A DNA stretch of 56,837 bases from Phenylobacterium sp. CCH9-H3 (GCF_001557235.1 NZ_LSJI01000045.1:1-56837), one strand, 5' to 3'; counted from the stretch's first letter, positions 17,687 to 27,063 are shown. Translations and numbers: made by a program. The notes: a model not told the origin generated them from the letters alone.

Positions 17687-19084
17687 TCAGGTGCTCGAAC
17701 CGGCCAGTTCCGCCTTCTCGCTGCGGGCTTGCGCCAACACCGTCTCCACGGCCCGGAGGGCCAGGACCGCCGCCATCGTCAGACCGCTGCAATAGTGCTC
17801 GGCGAAGACGCCGCCGACATCGGCGCCGGCGGCGAACAGACCGGGGATCGGCTGACCCCCGGCCTGGAGAACCTGCGCCTTGTCGTCCACACGCAGCCCG
17901 CCGAAGGTGAAGGTGATCGCGGCTTGGACCTCGATGGCGAAATAAGGCGCCCGTAGGGGCTCGCGATTTCTCGCACGCGGCGGCGTCAGGCGGTCCTCCC
18001 GCGCGAGACCCGCATTGAATCGGCTCACGGCCCGCGCCACGCCTCGATAACCCCAACCGCGGACCGTCGCCTCAAGCGCCTTGAGGTTTGCCGCTTCGCT
18101 GACGCGGGCGCCGGCTTTGGCCGCTTCGCTGGGCCGGTCCACGACCTCGACCCCAAGCGTGCGGTTGGCCACATAGCCTTCGGCCTCCGCCCTGCGCATA
18201 GCGGCGTCGCCGACCAAGAGCGCCCGCCCCGTCGGCTGCTTCAGAATGGCCCGCGCGTCGTAGCAGTAGACCGAGGACTCATCGACGAAGCGACGGCCCT
18301 CGGGATCCAGGAGCAGCCCATGGCCGGCCAAAAAGGGCATGGCCAGCCGCATGTAGTCCTGCGGCTCAAAGGCCTCCAGGGGATAGGGGATCACGTGGCC
18401 GTAGAAGTAATCCATCGCGTCGCTGGTGGCCGCCCCGACCGCTTGACCAAGCACGAGGCCGTCACCTGCGCTGTAGGGATTGGAGCGCAGGACCATGTCC
18501 CGGGCCTGATCGCCCAGATGCCGGACGCGGAGGTCGGGCGAGGCCTGAAACCCGCCGGTCGCCAGCAGCGTGGCGCGCGCCCGCACATGGGTGTCGCCGT
18601 CGCGATCGCGGATGTGCGCGCCGGTGACCGCGCCGGCTTCGATCTCGAGGCGGTCCACCACGCTGTCGACGACCAGCCAGCCGCCGGCGCTACGGACTTC
18701 GAGGGCGCAAAGGGCGAGGTATCTGACGATGTCGATGCCGCGGATCGTGCACGGTATCCCGAACATCTCCTCCGCACTCGCAGTCGGGGTCGCGCTCACG
18801 CCCAATGAGTCGATCCACCGGATCGCCTGGTCGTAGCGGGCATGCAGCAGATCAGCGAAGGCGGGGTCTGCGCTGGGGTTGACCCGCTTCAGCGCCCCGG
18901 GATCCTCCGGCTTGAGCATCCCGCCGGCGGCCAGCCGAGCCGAGCCGCCTGGCCGCGGCGCCTTCTCCACGACGCCGACGCTGAGGCCGTGGCGCGCGGC
19001 GAAAGCGGCCGCCGTCAGCCCGGCCATACCCGCCCCGATCACCAGGAGGTCGACGTCCACGATCGGCGCAGGATCCGGGTTCAT
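17687..19084 (-). CDS. FAD-dependent oxidoreductase (fumarate reductase/KstD-like FAD_binding_2 family)
   Basis: The 465-aa protein (ATG 19084, GGGGAG upstream) opens with a dinucleotide-binding fold, VDLLVIGAGMAGLTAAAFAA and VEKAPRPGGSA. It has the mid-protein ATGGF motif and ends with a second FAD contact, GLFAAGADVGG...GLTMAAVLALRA. This arrangement fits flavoproteins such as fumarate-reductase-type enzymes and 3-ketosteroid dehydrogenases, which remove or add hydrogens at activated C-C bonds. No signal peptide is seen, so it acts in the cytoplasm. It is transcribed alone, with a 20-bp repeat centred about 128 nt upstream. Substrate is unknown. Confidence 0.85.
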   Translation of the reverse strand: MNPDPAPIVDVDLLVIGAGMAGLTAAAFAARHGLSVGVVEKAPRPGGSARLAAGGMLKPEDPGALKRVNPSADPAFADLLHARYDQAIRWIDSLGVSATPTASAEEMFGIPCTIRGIDIVRYLALCALEVRSAGGWLVVDSVVDRLEIEAGAVTGAHIRDRDGDTHVRARATLLATGGFQASPDLRVRHLGDQARDMVLRSNPYSAGDGLVLGQAVGAATSDAMDYFYGHVIPYPLEAFEPQDYMRLAMPFLAGHGLLLDPEGRRFVDESSVYCYDARAILKQPTGRALLVGDAAMRRAEAEGYVANRTLGVEVVDRPSEAAKAGARVSEAANLKALEATVRGWGYRGVARAVSRFNAGLAREDRLTPPRARNREPLRAPYFAIEVQAAITFTFGGLRVDDKAQVLQAGGQPIPGLFAAGADVGGVFAEHYCSGLTMAAVLALRAVETVLAQARSEKAELAGSST

Positions 19085-19202
19085 TCGTTGGCGCTCCCCG
19101 CCTGGTGATCGCACGCTGAGGAAGGTCGGATGGACCCGTAGCGTCGAGGGCGCCCACGGCCTCGTCCGCCCCGGACAGCTTCCACGGCGGTGCGGCGCAG
19201 TC

Positions 19203-19222
19203 TGTCACTTGTGGTCGGGACA
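19203..19222. promoter_or_regulatory. 20-bp inverted repeat, site 5
   Basis: TGTCAC-N8-GGGACA, centred about 128 nt upstream of the flavoprotein ATG at 19084 and downstream of the VOC gene stop at 19311. Confidence 0.68.
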
Positions 19223-19310
19223 AGGAGCCGCTGGAGGAGCCGTCCCGGGGCTCGCGCGCCATCGACCTCACCCGAGCGCCCTCGTCAGATGACGCGCCCC
19301 GAGGATCGGG

Positions 19311-19796
19311 TCACGGGGTCGCGGGCTTTCGGGCGATGAGTTCGATGCCGTTGCCGGCGGGATCGCGGACAAACACGAAGACACCGGCCGCGGATCGCAC
19401 GGGTGGGCGGTCGATCCGCCCGCCGGCCTCAAGGACGCGCTTGGTCACCGCGTCCACGTCGCTGACCGTAAAGATGAGGTTCGTGATCCGCGGCGGCGAT
19501 GCGCCCGCCGGTCGCGTGATCAGCACGAGTTTCGGGGTGGTCGCGGCCTTGGCTTCCTCGACCGTGGCGCCGAAGTTCAAGACGATCTCCATGAGGTCCG
19601 GCCGCGAGATGCGCTGGGTCTCCTGCATGCCGAACGCCGCCTTGTAGAACTCCGCAGTCTTCGGCACGTCGGTCGCGTCCACCCGGGAGGCCAACATCGC
19701 CGACCGGTCGGCCGGCGGGTGTGCGGCCTGCGCATAGGTTGCGTTGGCGAAGCCAAGGCAGCCGGTGGCGACGGCGGCGATCAGAATTGGACGCAT
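19311..19796 (-). CDS. exported VOC/glyoxalase-fold protein
   Basis: This 161-aa protein has a signal peptide (MRPILIAAVAT... cleaved near ...TYAQ) and a VOC domain closely matching the protein at 7583: DVPKTAEFYKAAFGM, EIVLNFGATVEEAKAATTPKL, and RDPAGNGIELI at the end. The terminal Glu is retained; the first metal ligand position is Ser-Arg rather than His. AGGAGGA supports the ATG. It lies 52 nt after the second TonB receptor, in the same direction, so the two are probably one transcript. An exported VOC protein paired with a receptor points to a periplasmic binding or isomerising role; this is inference. Confidence 0.8.
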   Translation of the reverse strand: MRPILIAAVATGCLGFANATYAQAAHPPADRSAMLASRVDATDVPKTAEFYKAAFGMQETQRISRPDLMEIVLNFGATVEEAKAATTPKLVLITRPAGASPPRITNLIFTVSDVDAVTKRVLEAGGRIDRPPVRSAAGVFVFVRDPAGNGIELIARKPATP

Positions 19797-19848
19797 GGGG
19801 TCCTCCTGAAGGTCGATGTGCAGGGATCTGGAGGGGGCACGAACCGGC

Positions 19849-22455
19849 CTAGCTTCCAAAGCGGTAGACGAGGTTGATCCCCCACATCCGCGGGGCGGAG
19901 TAGAGCTTGACCGCCGATCCGGTGCTGTAGGCGCGCGTGCTGCCGGACTGCGCAAAGGTGGTGTCCGTCAGGTTGTTGACGAACACCGCGGCGCTGAACG
20001 TCGAACCCAGGATCCGGTCCCAGCCCACGCGGAGGTTCAAGGTGGTGTAGGCGTCTTGGGTGATCGCGTTGGTGATGTCGCCCAGGCCCTTGCCCCGCGC
20101 CACGTCGATCTCGCGGAACGCGGCGGGGGTCAGATACTGCTTGGATTGATGATAGGCGCTCAGCAGCACCCAGGCGTCGCCGTGCGCCTCGTCGATCGGC
20201 AGATGATAACGAACGTTGCCGCTCAGCTGATGGGCCGGCGCGTTGACGAAGGGGCTCTTGTGTAGGTCGAGGAGGCAGAGGCTTCCCGCCGACCCAGGCT
20301 GGCAGACATCGGTCGGCAGAGATTGGCCGTTGAGGTCGGCGGCGATCCACTCGCGGTAATCGGCGTCCAGGTAGGAGTAGTTCGCGGTGAGGTCCCAGTT
20401 GGCGAGCGCCGCATCCATGTGGAGCTCGAGGCCCTGCATACGTGCGGACGCCACATTGGCGATGTAGGAGATGGCGGTGGCCCCCGACGTGAACCGCAGC
20501 TGCTGCTGGATGTTTTCGAAGTCCATCCGGTAGGCGTCCGCGTTCAGTCGCACGCGCGCCTCACCGAGGGGGAACTCGGTCTTCACCCCGATCTCATAGT
20601 TCTTGACCGTCTGGGGGTCGAAGACCGGCTTGCAGTTGGGCGCGATGTTGCAGCCGTTGAAGAGGTTGGTGCCGCCCGGCGTGAACGACTTGCTGGTGGA
20701 GGCGTAGAGAAGAACGTTGTCGGTGAGCTGTTCGTTGAGCGCGATCGTATAGTTGTCGCCGGTGCTCTTGGTGACCGTGTCGGGCAGCCGGGCGCCGGGC
20801 ACAAAGGGGCCAGTGCCCGAGGGATTCGCAACCGCCTGGATCAATCGCGCCGTGGCCTTGCTCTGGGTTCTCCGGAAGCCGCCGGTGAGGCTCAGCCCGT
20901 GCACCCCGATCTTGTCGAAGTCGACGGTCGCCTGACCGTAGGCCGCGCGTTCGGTGCCGTCGGAGCCGGCCGGGAAGTTGCTGGCCGCGGTCCAGCCCTG
21001 GTTCTGGGTCGATACGCCGCTGAAGGTGCGGCTGAGCGCCGAGATGCCCTCGACGCTGACCGGGAAGTTGGCCTTCTGGTAGTAGAAGCCCGCCGTCCAG
21101 TCGATCATGTCGACGGCGCGGCCCTGCAGCTGGAATTCCTCGGTGATCGTGCGAACAGGGGTGCCGCGGCGCGGGATCACCGTGTTGGCGACCTGGATCG
21201 ATTCCGCCGGCGGACTGGGTTGGATTGTGGTCGCGGCCACGCCGATCAGGATGCCGCCGACCCCGTCCACCTCATAGGAGGTGACGTGACTGTCCTCCAG
21301 GTGGGAGATGACGTTCTTCGCCCGCAGCGTTGTGAAGCCCAGGTCGCCGAAGTCGTACTCTGAGATGTTGATGATGCTGTCGTGGCGCAGATCGTCCGCC
21401 GGCGTCAGCCCCTGGAAAGCCGGCGTATAGCGCACAGCCTTGTCGCCGCCGTTCTGAATCCGCGCGGCCTCTGCGACCAGAGCGGACTTGAGCTGCTGGG
21501 TGATCGCAAGGCGGTCGCTGACGCAACCCGCGACGGAGGTCACCAGGCGGTTGGCGAAGGCTTGGTTGCAGACCGGCCCGAACGTGGTGGCGGCTTGAGC
21601 CGGGGTTAGGTTGAGAATGGGAAGGTTCGGGTTGGCATAGGTCAGCACATGACCCGCCGGCGCCTGTTTGACACGCAGGTGGCTGTAGACCGTATAGGAC
21701 CGGAAATCGCCGCGCTTCCACTCCAGTCCGAGGCGGAAGGACTCGCTGTTGATCTCATCCAGCTTCTCGCCGAGGTCCGTCAGGTTCGGCAGACCGGGGA
21801 TGATCTGGGTCGGCGCAAGTTGCTTGGTGAAGCCGCCCACGTGCTCGTGGTGATAGACCGCCCGGAGCGCGAGCTCGTCCGCGATCAACGGGACATTCAC
21901 CGCCCCCGTGGCCTGCAGACGGCCGTAGTCGCCGACGCTGACGTCTGCGTAGCCGCTGTAGCCGTCCAACTGCGGATGCTGCGGCGTGACGAGCACGGCG
22001 CCCGCTGCAGCGGTCCGGCCGAAGAGCGTGCCCTGGGGGCCGTTCAGCACCTGGACCGAGGCCAGGTCGAAGAAGGGCATGCCGGTCTGCACCGGCCCCC
22101 CGGGGACCTCGGAGAAGTAGCTCACCACCCCCGAGTTCAGCCCGCGCACTGTGAAGGATCCGCCCAGGCGGCCGAGGCGCGCCCCGACCGTGACCGAGGG
22201 CGCGACGAACTGCAGGTCGGTCGCCTGCAGGACATTCTGCGCCTTCAGCTGCTCACCGGAGAGCGCGGTGACGGTCACCGGCACCTCCTGCAGGTTCTCT
22301 TCGATGCGGCGGGCCGTCACCACCACCTCGTCAAGTCCCACGGTCTCCGCCGGCGGGGAGTCTGGCTGGGCGGCGAGCGCGGTCGCCGGCAGCCACAGCG
22401 TCAAAGCAGCAAAGCTCACCGTCCGCGCGGCGTCGCGGCGCAACCTGCGTCCCAT
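19849..22455 (-). CDS. TonB-dependent outer-membrane receptor
   Basis: From the ATG at 22455 (GAGGGGA upstream) the protein is 868 aa with a signal peptide ending ...ALAAQ. The TonB box and plug follow: LDEVVVTARRIEENLQEVPVTV, VRGLNSG and NGPQGTLFGRTAAAGAV, by about residue 170. The barrel ends ...GINLVYRFGS with NNLTDTTF before it. This is the sphingomonad/caulobacter type of receptor often linked to uptake of organic compounds. A longer open frame upstream to 22620 has no good ribosome site. It is followed by the exported VOC gene. Two copies of the 20-bp repeat lie upstream, the nearer centred 80 nt from the start. Confidence 0.93.
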   Translation of the reverse strand: MGRRLRRDAARTVSFAALTLWLPATALAAQPDSPPAETVGLDEVVVTARRIEENLQEVPVTVTALSGEQLKAQNVLQATDLQFVAPSVTVGARLGRLGGSFTVRGLNSGVVSYFSEVPGGPVQTGMPFFDLASVQVLNGPQGTLFGRTAAAGAVLVTPQHPQLDGYSGYADVSVGDYGRLQATGAVNVPLIADELALRAVYHHEHVGGFTKQLAPTQIIPGLPNLTDLGEKLDEINSESFRLGLEWKRGDFRSYTVYSHLRVKQAPAGHVLTYANPNLPILNLTPAQAATTFGPVCNQAFANRLVTSVAGCVSDRLAITQQLKSALVAEAARIQNGGDKAVRYTPAFQGLTPADDLRHDSIINISEYDFGDLGFTTLRAKNVISHLEDSHVTSYEVDGVGGILIGVAATTIQPSPPAESIQVANTVIPRRGTPVRTITEEFQLQGRAVDMIDWTAGFYYQKANFPVSVEGISALSRTFSGVSTQNQGWTAASNFPAGSDGTERAAYGQATVDFDKIGVHGLSLTGGFRRTQSKATARLIQAVANPSGTGPFVPGARLPDTVTKSTGDNYTIALNEQLTDNVLLYASTSKSFTPGGTNLFNGCNIAPNCKPVFDPQTVKNYEIGVKTEFPLGEARVRLNADAYRMDFENIQQQLRFTSGATAISYIANVASARMQGLELHMDAALANWDLTANYSYLDADYREWIAADLNGQSLPTDVCQPGSAGSLCLLDLHKSPFVNAPAHQLSGNVRYHLPIDEAHGDAWVLLSAYHQSKQYLTPAAFREIDVARGKGLGDITNAITQDAYTTLNLRVGWDRILGSTFSAAVFVNNLTDTTFAQSGSTRAYSTGSAVKLYSAPRMWGINLVYRFGS

Positions 22456-22525
22456 ATTGGTCGTCCCCTCGGTTTGCGCCTCTTGACGCTTGCCCGCACC
22501 TTGGCCTTGCGGCGAACTCAGGGTC

Positions 22526-22545
22526 TGTCCCGTGCCGGGGGGACA
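22526..22545. promoter_or_regulatory. 20-bp inverted repeat, site 6
   Basis: Perfect arms, TGTCCC-N8-GGGACA, centred 80 nt upstream of the TonB receptor ATG at 22455. The right flank is AT-rich with a TATAAT at about 22557. Confidence 0.8.
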
Positions 22546-22666
22546 TTGACCTAGGCTATAATTGTGTTTTGAGCGTGAACGCTGCGAGCCGGGCGATTTG
22601 CTGACAACGCTCCCGAGCACCCCAGCGCCTGCGCCGAAACCGATGCTACAATAGACACTTCAATCT

Positions 22667-22686
22667 CGTCCCCCACCAGAGGGACA
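22667..22686. promoter_or_regulatory. 20-bp inverted repeat, site 7
   Basis: CGTCCC-N8-GGGACA. It lies just before the plus-strand receptor remnant and is 221 nt from the minus-strand receptor start, so it may be the leftover promoter of a lost receptor gene. Confidence 0.65.
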
Positions 22687-22860
22687 GCCCCGCTTCGCAG
22701 CATGGCCTATCGATACAGTCGACCGTCGCGAGGGGGACGCGGTATGGGGCCGCCGAGCGCGAGCCCTGGGTACATCCCTTTCAGCTGCACGGTGCCGCCG
22801 GCCGACCAACGGCCGGACGAAAACAGACGATGGGGCAGGAGACGGGGATGGGACAGAAGG

Positions 22861-23038
22861 CAATGCTTGCCCACCTCAACGTATCCCGGCGCCTCGATAT
22901 CCGCGGCGCGGAGTCGGAGATCTTCTTCAATGTGAGGAACCTCTTCGACATGGAGGCTCCGCTCTACACGGCCGGAGCCCCCAGCCCCGGATCGTCATCG
23001 GCCGCACGTTCACGGCCGGGCTGCGGTTCCGGTACTAG
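22861..23038 (+). pseudogene. TonB-dependent receptor C-terminal remnant
   Basis: One frame reads a typical receptor tail, NVSRRLDIRGAES then FFNVRNLFDMEAPLYTAG. After a one-base shift near 22990 another frame reads IVIGRTFTAGLRFRY and stops at 23038. GRTFTAGLRFRY is the same ending as the receptor at 1475-4315 (GRTFTAGVRTRF). Only the last 55-60 codons are recognisable, and no plug or signal peptide is found upstream. The fragment lies between a 20-bp repeat and the MFS gene, suggesting a former receptor-MFS operon whose receptor was deleted. Confidence 0.65.
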
Positions 23039-23152
23039 GCGCGTGGGCCGTCAACAGGAGCCGAGCGCCGAGCGTCATGCGTGTGGGCAGGGAAGGGTGA
23101 GAGTCTCGACGGGGTCCACGAGGACCTGCGAGAGGCGGCATAGGGTGTTCCC

Positions 23153-24502
23153 GTGACCGCGCAAGCCCGAGACCAGCAGCCCTCGAGCGGAGCGGCCCCG
23201 CCGCAGATCTCGCGGCGCTACAGCCGCTATGCGCTCAGCTTGCTGCTGGTGATCTACATCTTCAACTTCCTCGACCGGCAGGTGGTGAACATCCTGGCCG
23301 AGCCGATCAAGCGTGAGCTTGGGCTTGCCGATTGGCAGATCGGCCTGATGAGCGGGCTGGCGTTCGCGCTCTTCTATTCAGTCCTGGGAGTCCCCATCGC
23401 GCGCCTGGCCGAAGCGCGCAGCCGACCTTTGGTGATCTCCGCATCCCTCGCGACATGGAGCGCGTTCACCGCCCTCTGTGGCACGGCCCAGTCATTTGCC
23501 CAGCTCTGCCTCTATCGCATCGGCGTGGGGGTCGGGGAGGCCGGCTGCACGCCGCCGGCGCACTCGCTGATCTCGGACTATGTCCCGCGGTCGCGCCGCG
23601 CCACGGCGCTCGCCTTCTATTCCATGGGCGTGCCGCTGGGATCCCTGCTGGGCATGACCCTGGGCGGCGTCATCGCCGACGCCTACGGGTGGCGCGCGGC
23701 CTTCTTCATCGTCGGCATGCCTGGGATCGCCTTGGCCGCGCTCGCCGCCTGGACCCTGAAGGAGACCCGCTCGCGGTTGCGGGCGGATGTGGCCGCAGCG
23801 CTCGCCGCCCAGCCGCCCTTCACCCAGGTGCTGACCCGTCTCGCCGGCAAGCCCACCTTCTGGCTGCTCGCGTTCGCCGCGTCGCTGAAGGCCTTCATCA
23901 ACTACGGCCAAGCGCCCTTCATCGCCTCGTTCTTCCTGCGCAATCACGCGGGCGAGGTCGCCCAGATGGCGGCGGCGGTCGGCCTGAAGCCCGTCGGGTT
24001 CCTCGGGCTGGTGATCGGCCTGATCTTCGGAGTCTGCGGCGCGGCCTCTTCAATGCTGGGCGGCTGGATCGCCGACCGCACGGCCGCGCACGATGTTCGC
24101 AACACCGTACTGGCCCCGGCGCTCGCGATGTTGGTGTCGGTGCCGGCGGTGATCGCGGTGTTCCTGGTCGCAGACCCCCGGATGGCGCTGGCGATCCTGG
24201 TCGTGCCCTATCTCCTCAACAACTTCTGGTACGGCCCGGTCTACGCGACGACGCAGGGCCTCGTGCCGGCGAACATGCGCGCCACGGCCGCCGCCGTCCT
24301 GCTCTTCATCATCAATCTCATTGGCCTTGGGCTTGGCCCGCTGCTCGTGGGGCTTCTGAGCGACACGTTGGCGGTGCGTGGGGGGCTAGGCAGCGGCGAA
24401 GGTATTCGCTGGGCGCTCATTGCAGCGTCCCTGGTCGGTCTGCTGTCCTCGGCCTTGTTCTTCGCCGCCCGGCGATCGATCGGCCGCGACCTCGAAAGCT
24501 GA
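23153..24502 (+). CDS. MFS transporter, spinster-like
   Basis: The 449-aa protein (GTG start; the ribosome site is weak) has about 12 hydrophobic segments. The first is IYIFNFLDRQVVNILAEPIK, followed by LGLADWQIGLMSGLAFALFY, the loop LAEARSRP between segments 2 and 3, and YRIGVGVGEAG in segment 4. These features fit the spinster-like MFS group common beside TonB receptors in sphingomonads and caulobacters. It would carry the substrate or a breakdown product across the inner membrane. It follows the receptor remnant, which probably once shared its transcript. A related carrier is at 42414. Confidence 0.88.
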   Translation: MTAQARDQQPSSGAAPPQISRRYSRYALSLLLVIYIFNFLDRQVVNILAEPIKRELGLADWQIGLMSGLAFALFYSVLGVPIARLAEARSRPLVISASLATWSAFTALCGTAQSFAQLCLYRIGVGVGEAGCTPPAHSLISDYVPRSRRATALAFYSMGVPLGSLLGMTLGGVIADAYGWRAAFFIVGMPGIALAALAAWTLKETRSRLRADVAAALAAQPPFTQVLTRLAGKPTFWLLAFAASLKAFINYGQAPFIASFFLRNHAGEVAQMAAAVGLKPVGFLGLVIGLIFGVCGAASSMLGGWIADRTAAHDVRNTVLAPALAMLVSVPAVIAVFLVADPRMALAILVVPYLLNNFWYGPVYATTQGLVPANMRATAAAVLLFIINLIGLGLGPLLVGLLSDTLAVRGGLGSGEGIRWALIAASLVGLLSSALFFAARRSIGRDLES

Positions 24503-24521
24503 GCGGGCGGAGCGCTGAGCG

Positions 24522-25166
24522 CTACGCGCCCTTCGCTCGGTCAGGCGTCAGGCCACGTATCGCGCTCGCGAGGAGTTCGGCGCAGACCGCTCGACCCACG
24601 TCAGCCTCCAGCTGTCCCAGGCGGACTCGGCGGCCCGCTTCCTCGGGAATGGTCATGACCAGATTGATCGCCACCAGGCCCGCTTCGGCGTCGAGGCGCA
24701 GGTCGCGGCGGACAAGGCGAGCGAGCCGCCTATAGACGCGGTCCCGGCGCGCCTGCACCTCACGGCTGAGATGGCCGGCCATGTAGAGGTCATCCATCAC
24801 CAGGTGCAGCAGCGGCCCGCGTTGCAGGACATGGTCGAAGTAGAGGAGGCCGGCCGCATGGGCGACCTTGTCGGCGGAGCTGCCGGCGAGGGCCTGATCG
24901 AGCCCTGCCGTCTCGAGCTCGTCCAGGCAAACGAGGAGCAGGGCGTTGAGGAGGTCGTACTGGGTAGGGAAGTACGAATAGATCAGCGCCTTGGAAACGC
25001 CGAGCTGACGGGCGAGCGCTTCGGGCGAAAGCGGCAGCACGCCCCCCTCCAGGGACTGGGCGGCGGCGGCCTCGAGGATCGCCGCGCGGCGGACATCGGG
25101 AGCCAAGCGTTCACGCCGGCGCCGCGGCGCAGCCTCTTCGGGCGATGACGGAGAGAGTCGCACCAT
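24522..25166 (-). CDS. TetR family transcriptional regulator
   Basis: The 214-aa protein (from ATG 25166; 25178 or the GTG at 25163 are alternatives near the AAGGAGGG site) has an N-terminal helix-turn-helix: RRAAILEAAAAQ, then PEALARQLGVSKALIYSYFPTQYDLL, about residues 28-75. A helical effector domain follows. It converges with the MFS gene (20 nt between stops) and lies downstream of the amidase gene with 227 nt between, in the same direction. It may control either neighbour. No effector can be inferred. Confidence 0.83.
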   Translation of the reverse strand: MVRLSPSSPEEAAPRRRRERLAPDVRRAAILEAAAAQSLEGGVLPLSPEALARQLGVSKALIYSYFPTQYDLLNALLLVCLDELETAGLDQALAGSSADKVAHAAGLLYFDHVLQRGPLLHLVMDDLYMAGHLSREVQARRDRVYRRLARLVRRDLRLDAEAGLVAINLVMTIPEEAGRRVRLGQLEADVGRAVCAELLASAIRGLTPDRAKGA

Positions 25167-25393
25167 CCCTCCTTGCATAGCGCGGGCGGACGCCTGGGGC
25201 GATAGCGCCGTTCGCGCCGGTTCCCTGTCGTGCGCGGCCTCATGAGGCGCCCTGTCCGCGCCTCTGCCGCAAAGCCCGATTTGCACGATCGCCTGGGCGG
25301 AGTCCCAGGCGTCGTACACGTCAATGTCGGCGACATAGCTTCGGAAGGCCGCTGCTTGCTGCAGTCCACTTCCATGGCGCGGCCGCCGCAGGT

Positions 25394-26881
25394 TCAGCCC
25401 AAGCCCGGTCGAAGATCTGGCCCGCGAGCCATGTAGGCTGCAGCTAGGCGCAGCATGACCCCCTCCGATCCAGGCGGGCCGGCGATCTGGAGACCGACAG
25501 GCAGGCCTTCAACCAAGCCGGCCGGCACGCTCATGGCCGGGAACCCCACCCAGTTGAACATCGAAGTGTTAGCCGTATAGCCGGCGAGCCAGCGGCGATC
25601 ACCCCACTGCGCCACCGTCGGCGACACCTGACGCACCGTCGGCGAAAGGATCAGGTCCGCCTCGCGGAACACCTGGCGAAAGCGCTCGATGTTGCGCGCA
25701 CGGAGCTCAATGGCCGCCGCGTACTGGGCCTCCGTCGGGGCCTCGGCAACGGGCAGGGTGGCGGACGAGGGGATGGCCTCGCCGCCGCCCCGGGCCGAAT
25801 AGCCGGTGCCGAGCGCGCCCTGGTCATAGACGGCTCCTGTCACCCCCACGCTCGCCCCCGCGCTTTCCCAGCGGACCTCCGTGGGGTGCAGCCGCAGGCC
25901 GATCTCGCGCATTCGCTCCGCGGCGCCACGCGCGACGCGCACGACCTCGGCGCTCACGTCGTAGGTGGGGCTCGCGATCCCGAAGTCTTCGGTCCACACC
26001 GCCCGCAGACCCCGCGCCCCGCGCGCCAGCTCGGCCACATAGTCGGGCGGCGTATCCTGCATGCAGACGAAGTCGCGGCCGTCCGGCCCGGCCATGACGC
26101 CCAATGCCGTGGCGACGTCACGAACGTCGCGCCCCATCGGGCCGACCGTGGTCGTGAACTGCAGATAGGGCCGGGTGTAGCTGACGTGCGGAATGCGGCC
26201 ACGCGTAGGATGAAGTCCGACCAGGCCGGTATAGGCGGCCGGCAGGCGGATCGAGCCGCCGCCATCGCCGCCGATCGCGATGGGCACGAGCCGCGCCGCG
26301 GCCGCCGCTGCGCTTCCGGAGCTCGACCACCCCGGCACCCGCGCCAGGTCCCAGGGGTTGCGGGCCTCCCGCGTCCAGTCCGGCCCCCCGAGCCGACGGC
26401 TGTCACCGGTCAACATCATGCTGTTCTTGCCGACGACGACCGCGCCGGCGCTCTTGAGGCGCGCGACAGCGACGTAGTCCTGCTTGGCCGCAGGGCCGTC
26501 GATCACCCCCATGCCGGTATTCGGGAATCCGGCCCAAGGGATGTGCTCCTTGAGCGAGATGGGAACGCCGTGCAGCGGTCCGACGGGCTCGCCGGCGGCC
26601 CGCGCGCGGTCGAGCGCCTGCGCCTGACCGAGCGCCCCGGCGCGGTCGACGACCTTGAAGGCGTGGAGCTGGCCGTCGAGGTGCTCGATGCGATCCAGGA
26701 AGTGGGTGACCACGTCCACGGCCGAGACCTCGCCGCGCGCCATCAGGTCGCGCATGCGCCATGCGGGCATCCAGGTCAGATCGTCATCCCGCGGCGCGGC
26801 AGCCGCTGCCTCCGACGAACCTGCGCAAGCCAGTCCGGCCGCCGCGCTCGCCCCCACCATCACGTCGCGACGCGTGGTCAT
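25394..26881 (-). CDS. amidase-signature hydrolase with Tat-type signal
   Basis: This 495-aa protein begins MTTRRDVMVG with a hydrophobic run, a Tat-type export signal. The amidase-signature triad is intact: Lys111 (SLKEH), cis-Ser186 (PGWSSSGS) and nucleophile Ser210 (GGDGGGSIR). The spacings, 75 and 24 residues, equal those of mammalian FAAH (142/217/241). The Gly-Ser-rich signature is less canonical (WSSSG for GSSGG) but keeps the catalytic serine. It should hydrolyse an amide or ester outside the cytoplasm. A CTGGAGC site precedes the ATG. No copy of the 20-bp repeat is upstream, unlike the esterase genes. Confidence 0.88.
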   Translation of the reverse strand: MTTRRDVMVGASAAAGLACAGSSEAAAAAPRDDDLTWMPAWRMRDLMARGEVSAVDVVTHFLDRIEHLDGQLHAFKVVDRAGALGQAQALDRARAAGEPVGPLHGVPISLKEHIPWAGFPNTGMGVIDGPAAKQDYVAVARLKSAGAVVVGKNSMMLTGDSRRLGGPDWTREARNPWDLARVPGWSSSGSAAAAAARLVPIAIGGDGGGSIRLPAAYTGLVGLHPTRGRIPHVSYTRPYLQFTTTVGPMGRDVRDVATALGVMAGPDGRDFVCMQDTPPDYVAELARGARGLRAVWTEDFGIASPTYDVSAEVVRVARGAAERMREIGLRLHPTEVRWESAGASVGVTGAVYDQGALGTGYSARGGGEAIPSSATLPVAEAPTEAQYAAAIELRARNIERFRQVFREADLILSPTVRQVSPTVAQWGDRRWLAGYTANTSMFNWVGFPAMSVPAGLVEGLPVGLQIAGPPGSEGVMLRLAAAYMARGPDLRPGLG

Positions 26882-27063
26882 GCTCCAGGTCCCCCGACGG
26901 CTCAGATCGCGGGCGGAACATTCCTATCAATCATTATTTGAGGCAAGGTCATTTCTCGCGCGCGGGAGCACGCGCCATCTGCCTGGGCAGCTGCTCAGGC
27001 GCAGTCCTCGCGCCTCTTGCCCTGCACGCCAATCGGCCGGCCGACGCCACAGGTGCTTCAGAG

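Noticed and set aside
22690..22860. Open frame upstream of the receptor remnant as further receptor sequence
   Set aside because: The frame is open but shows no plug or barrel motif, so only the tail from 22861 is called.
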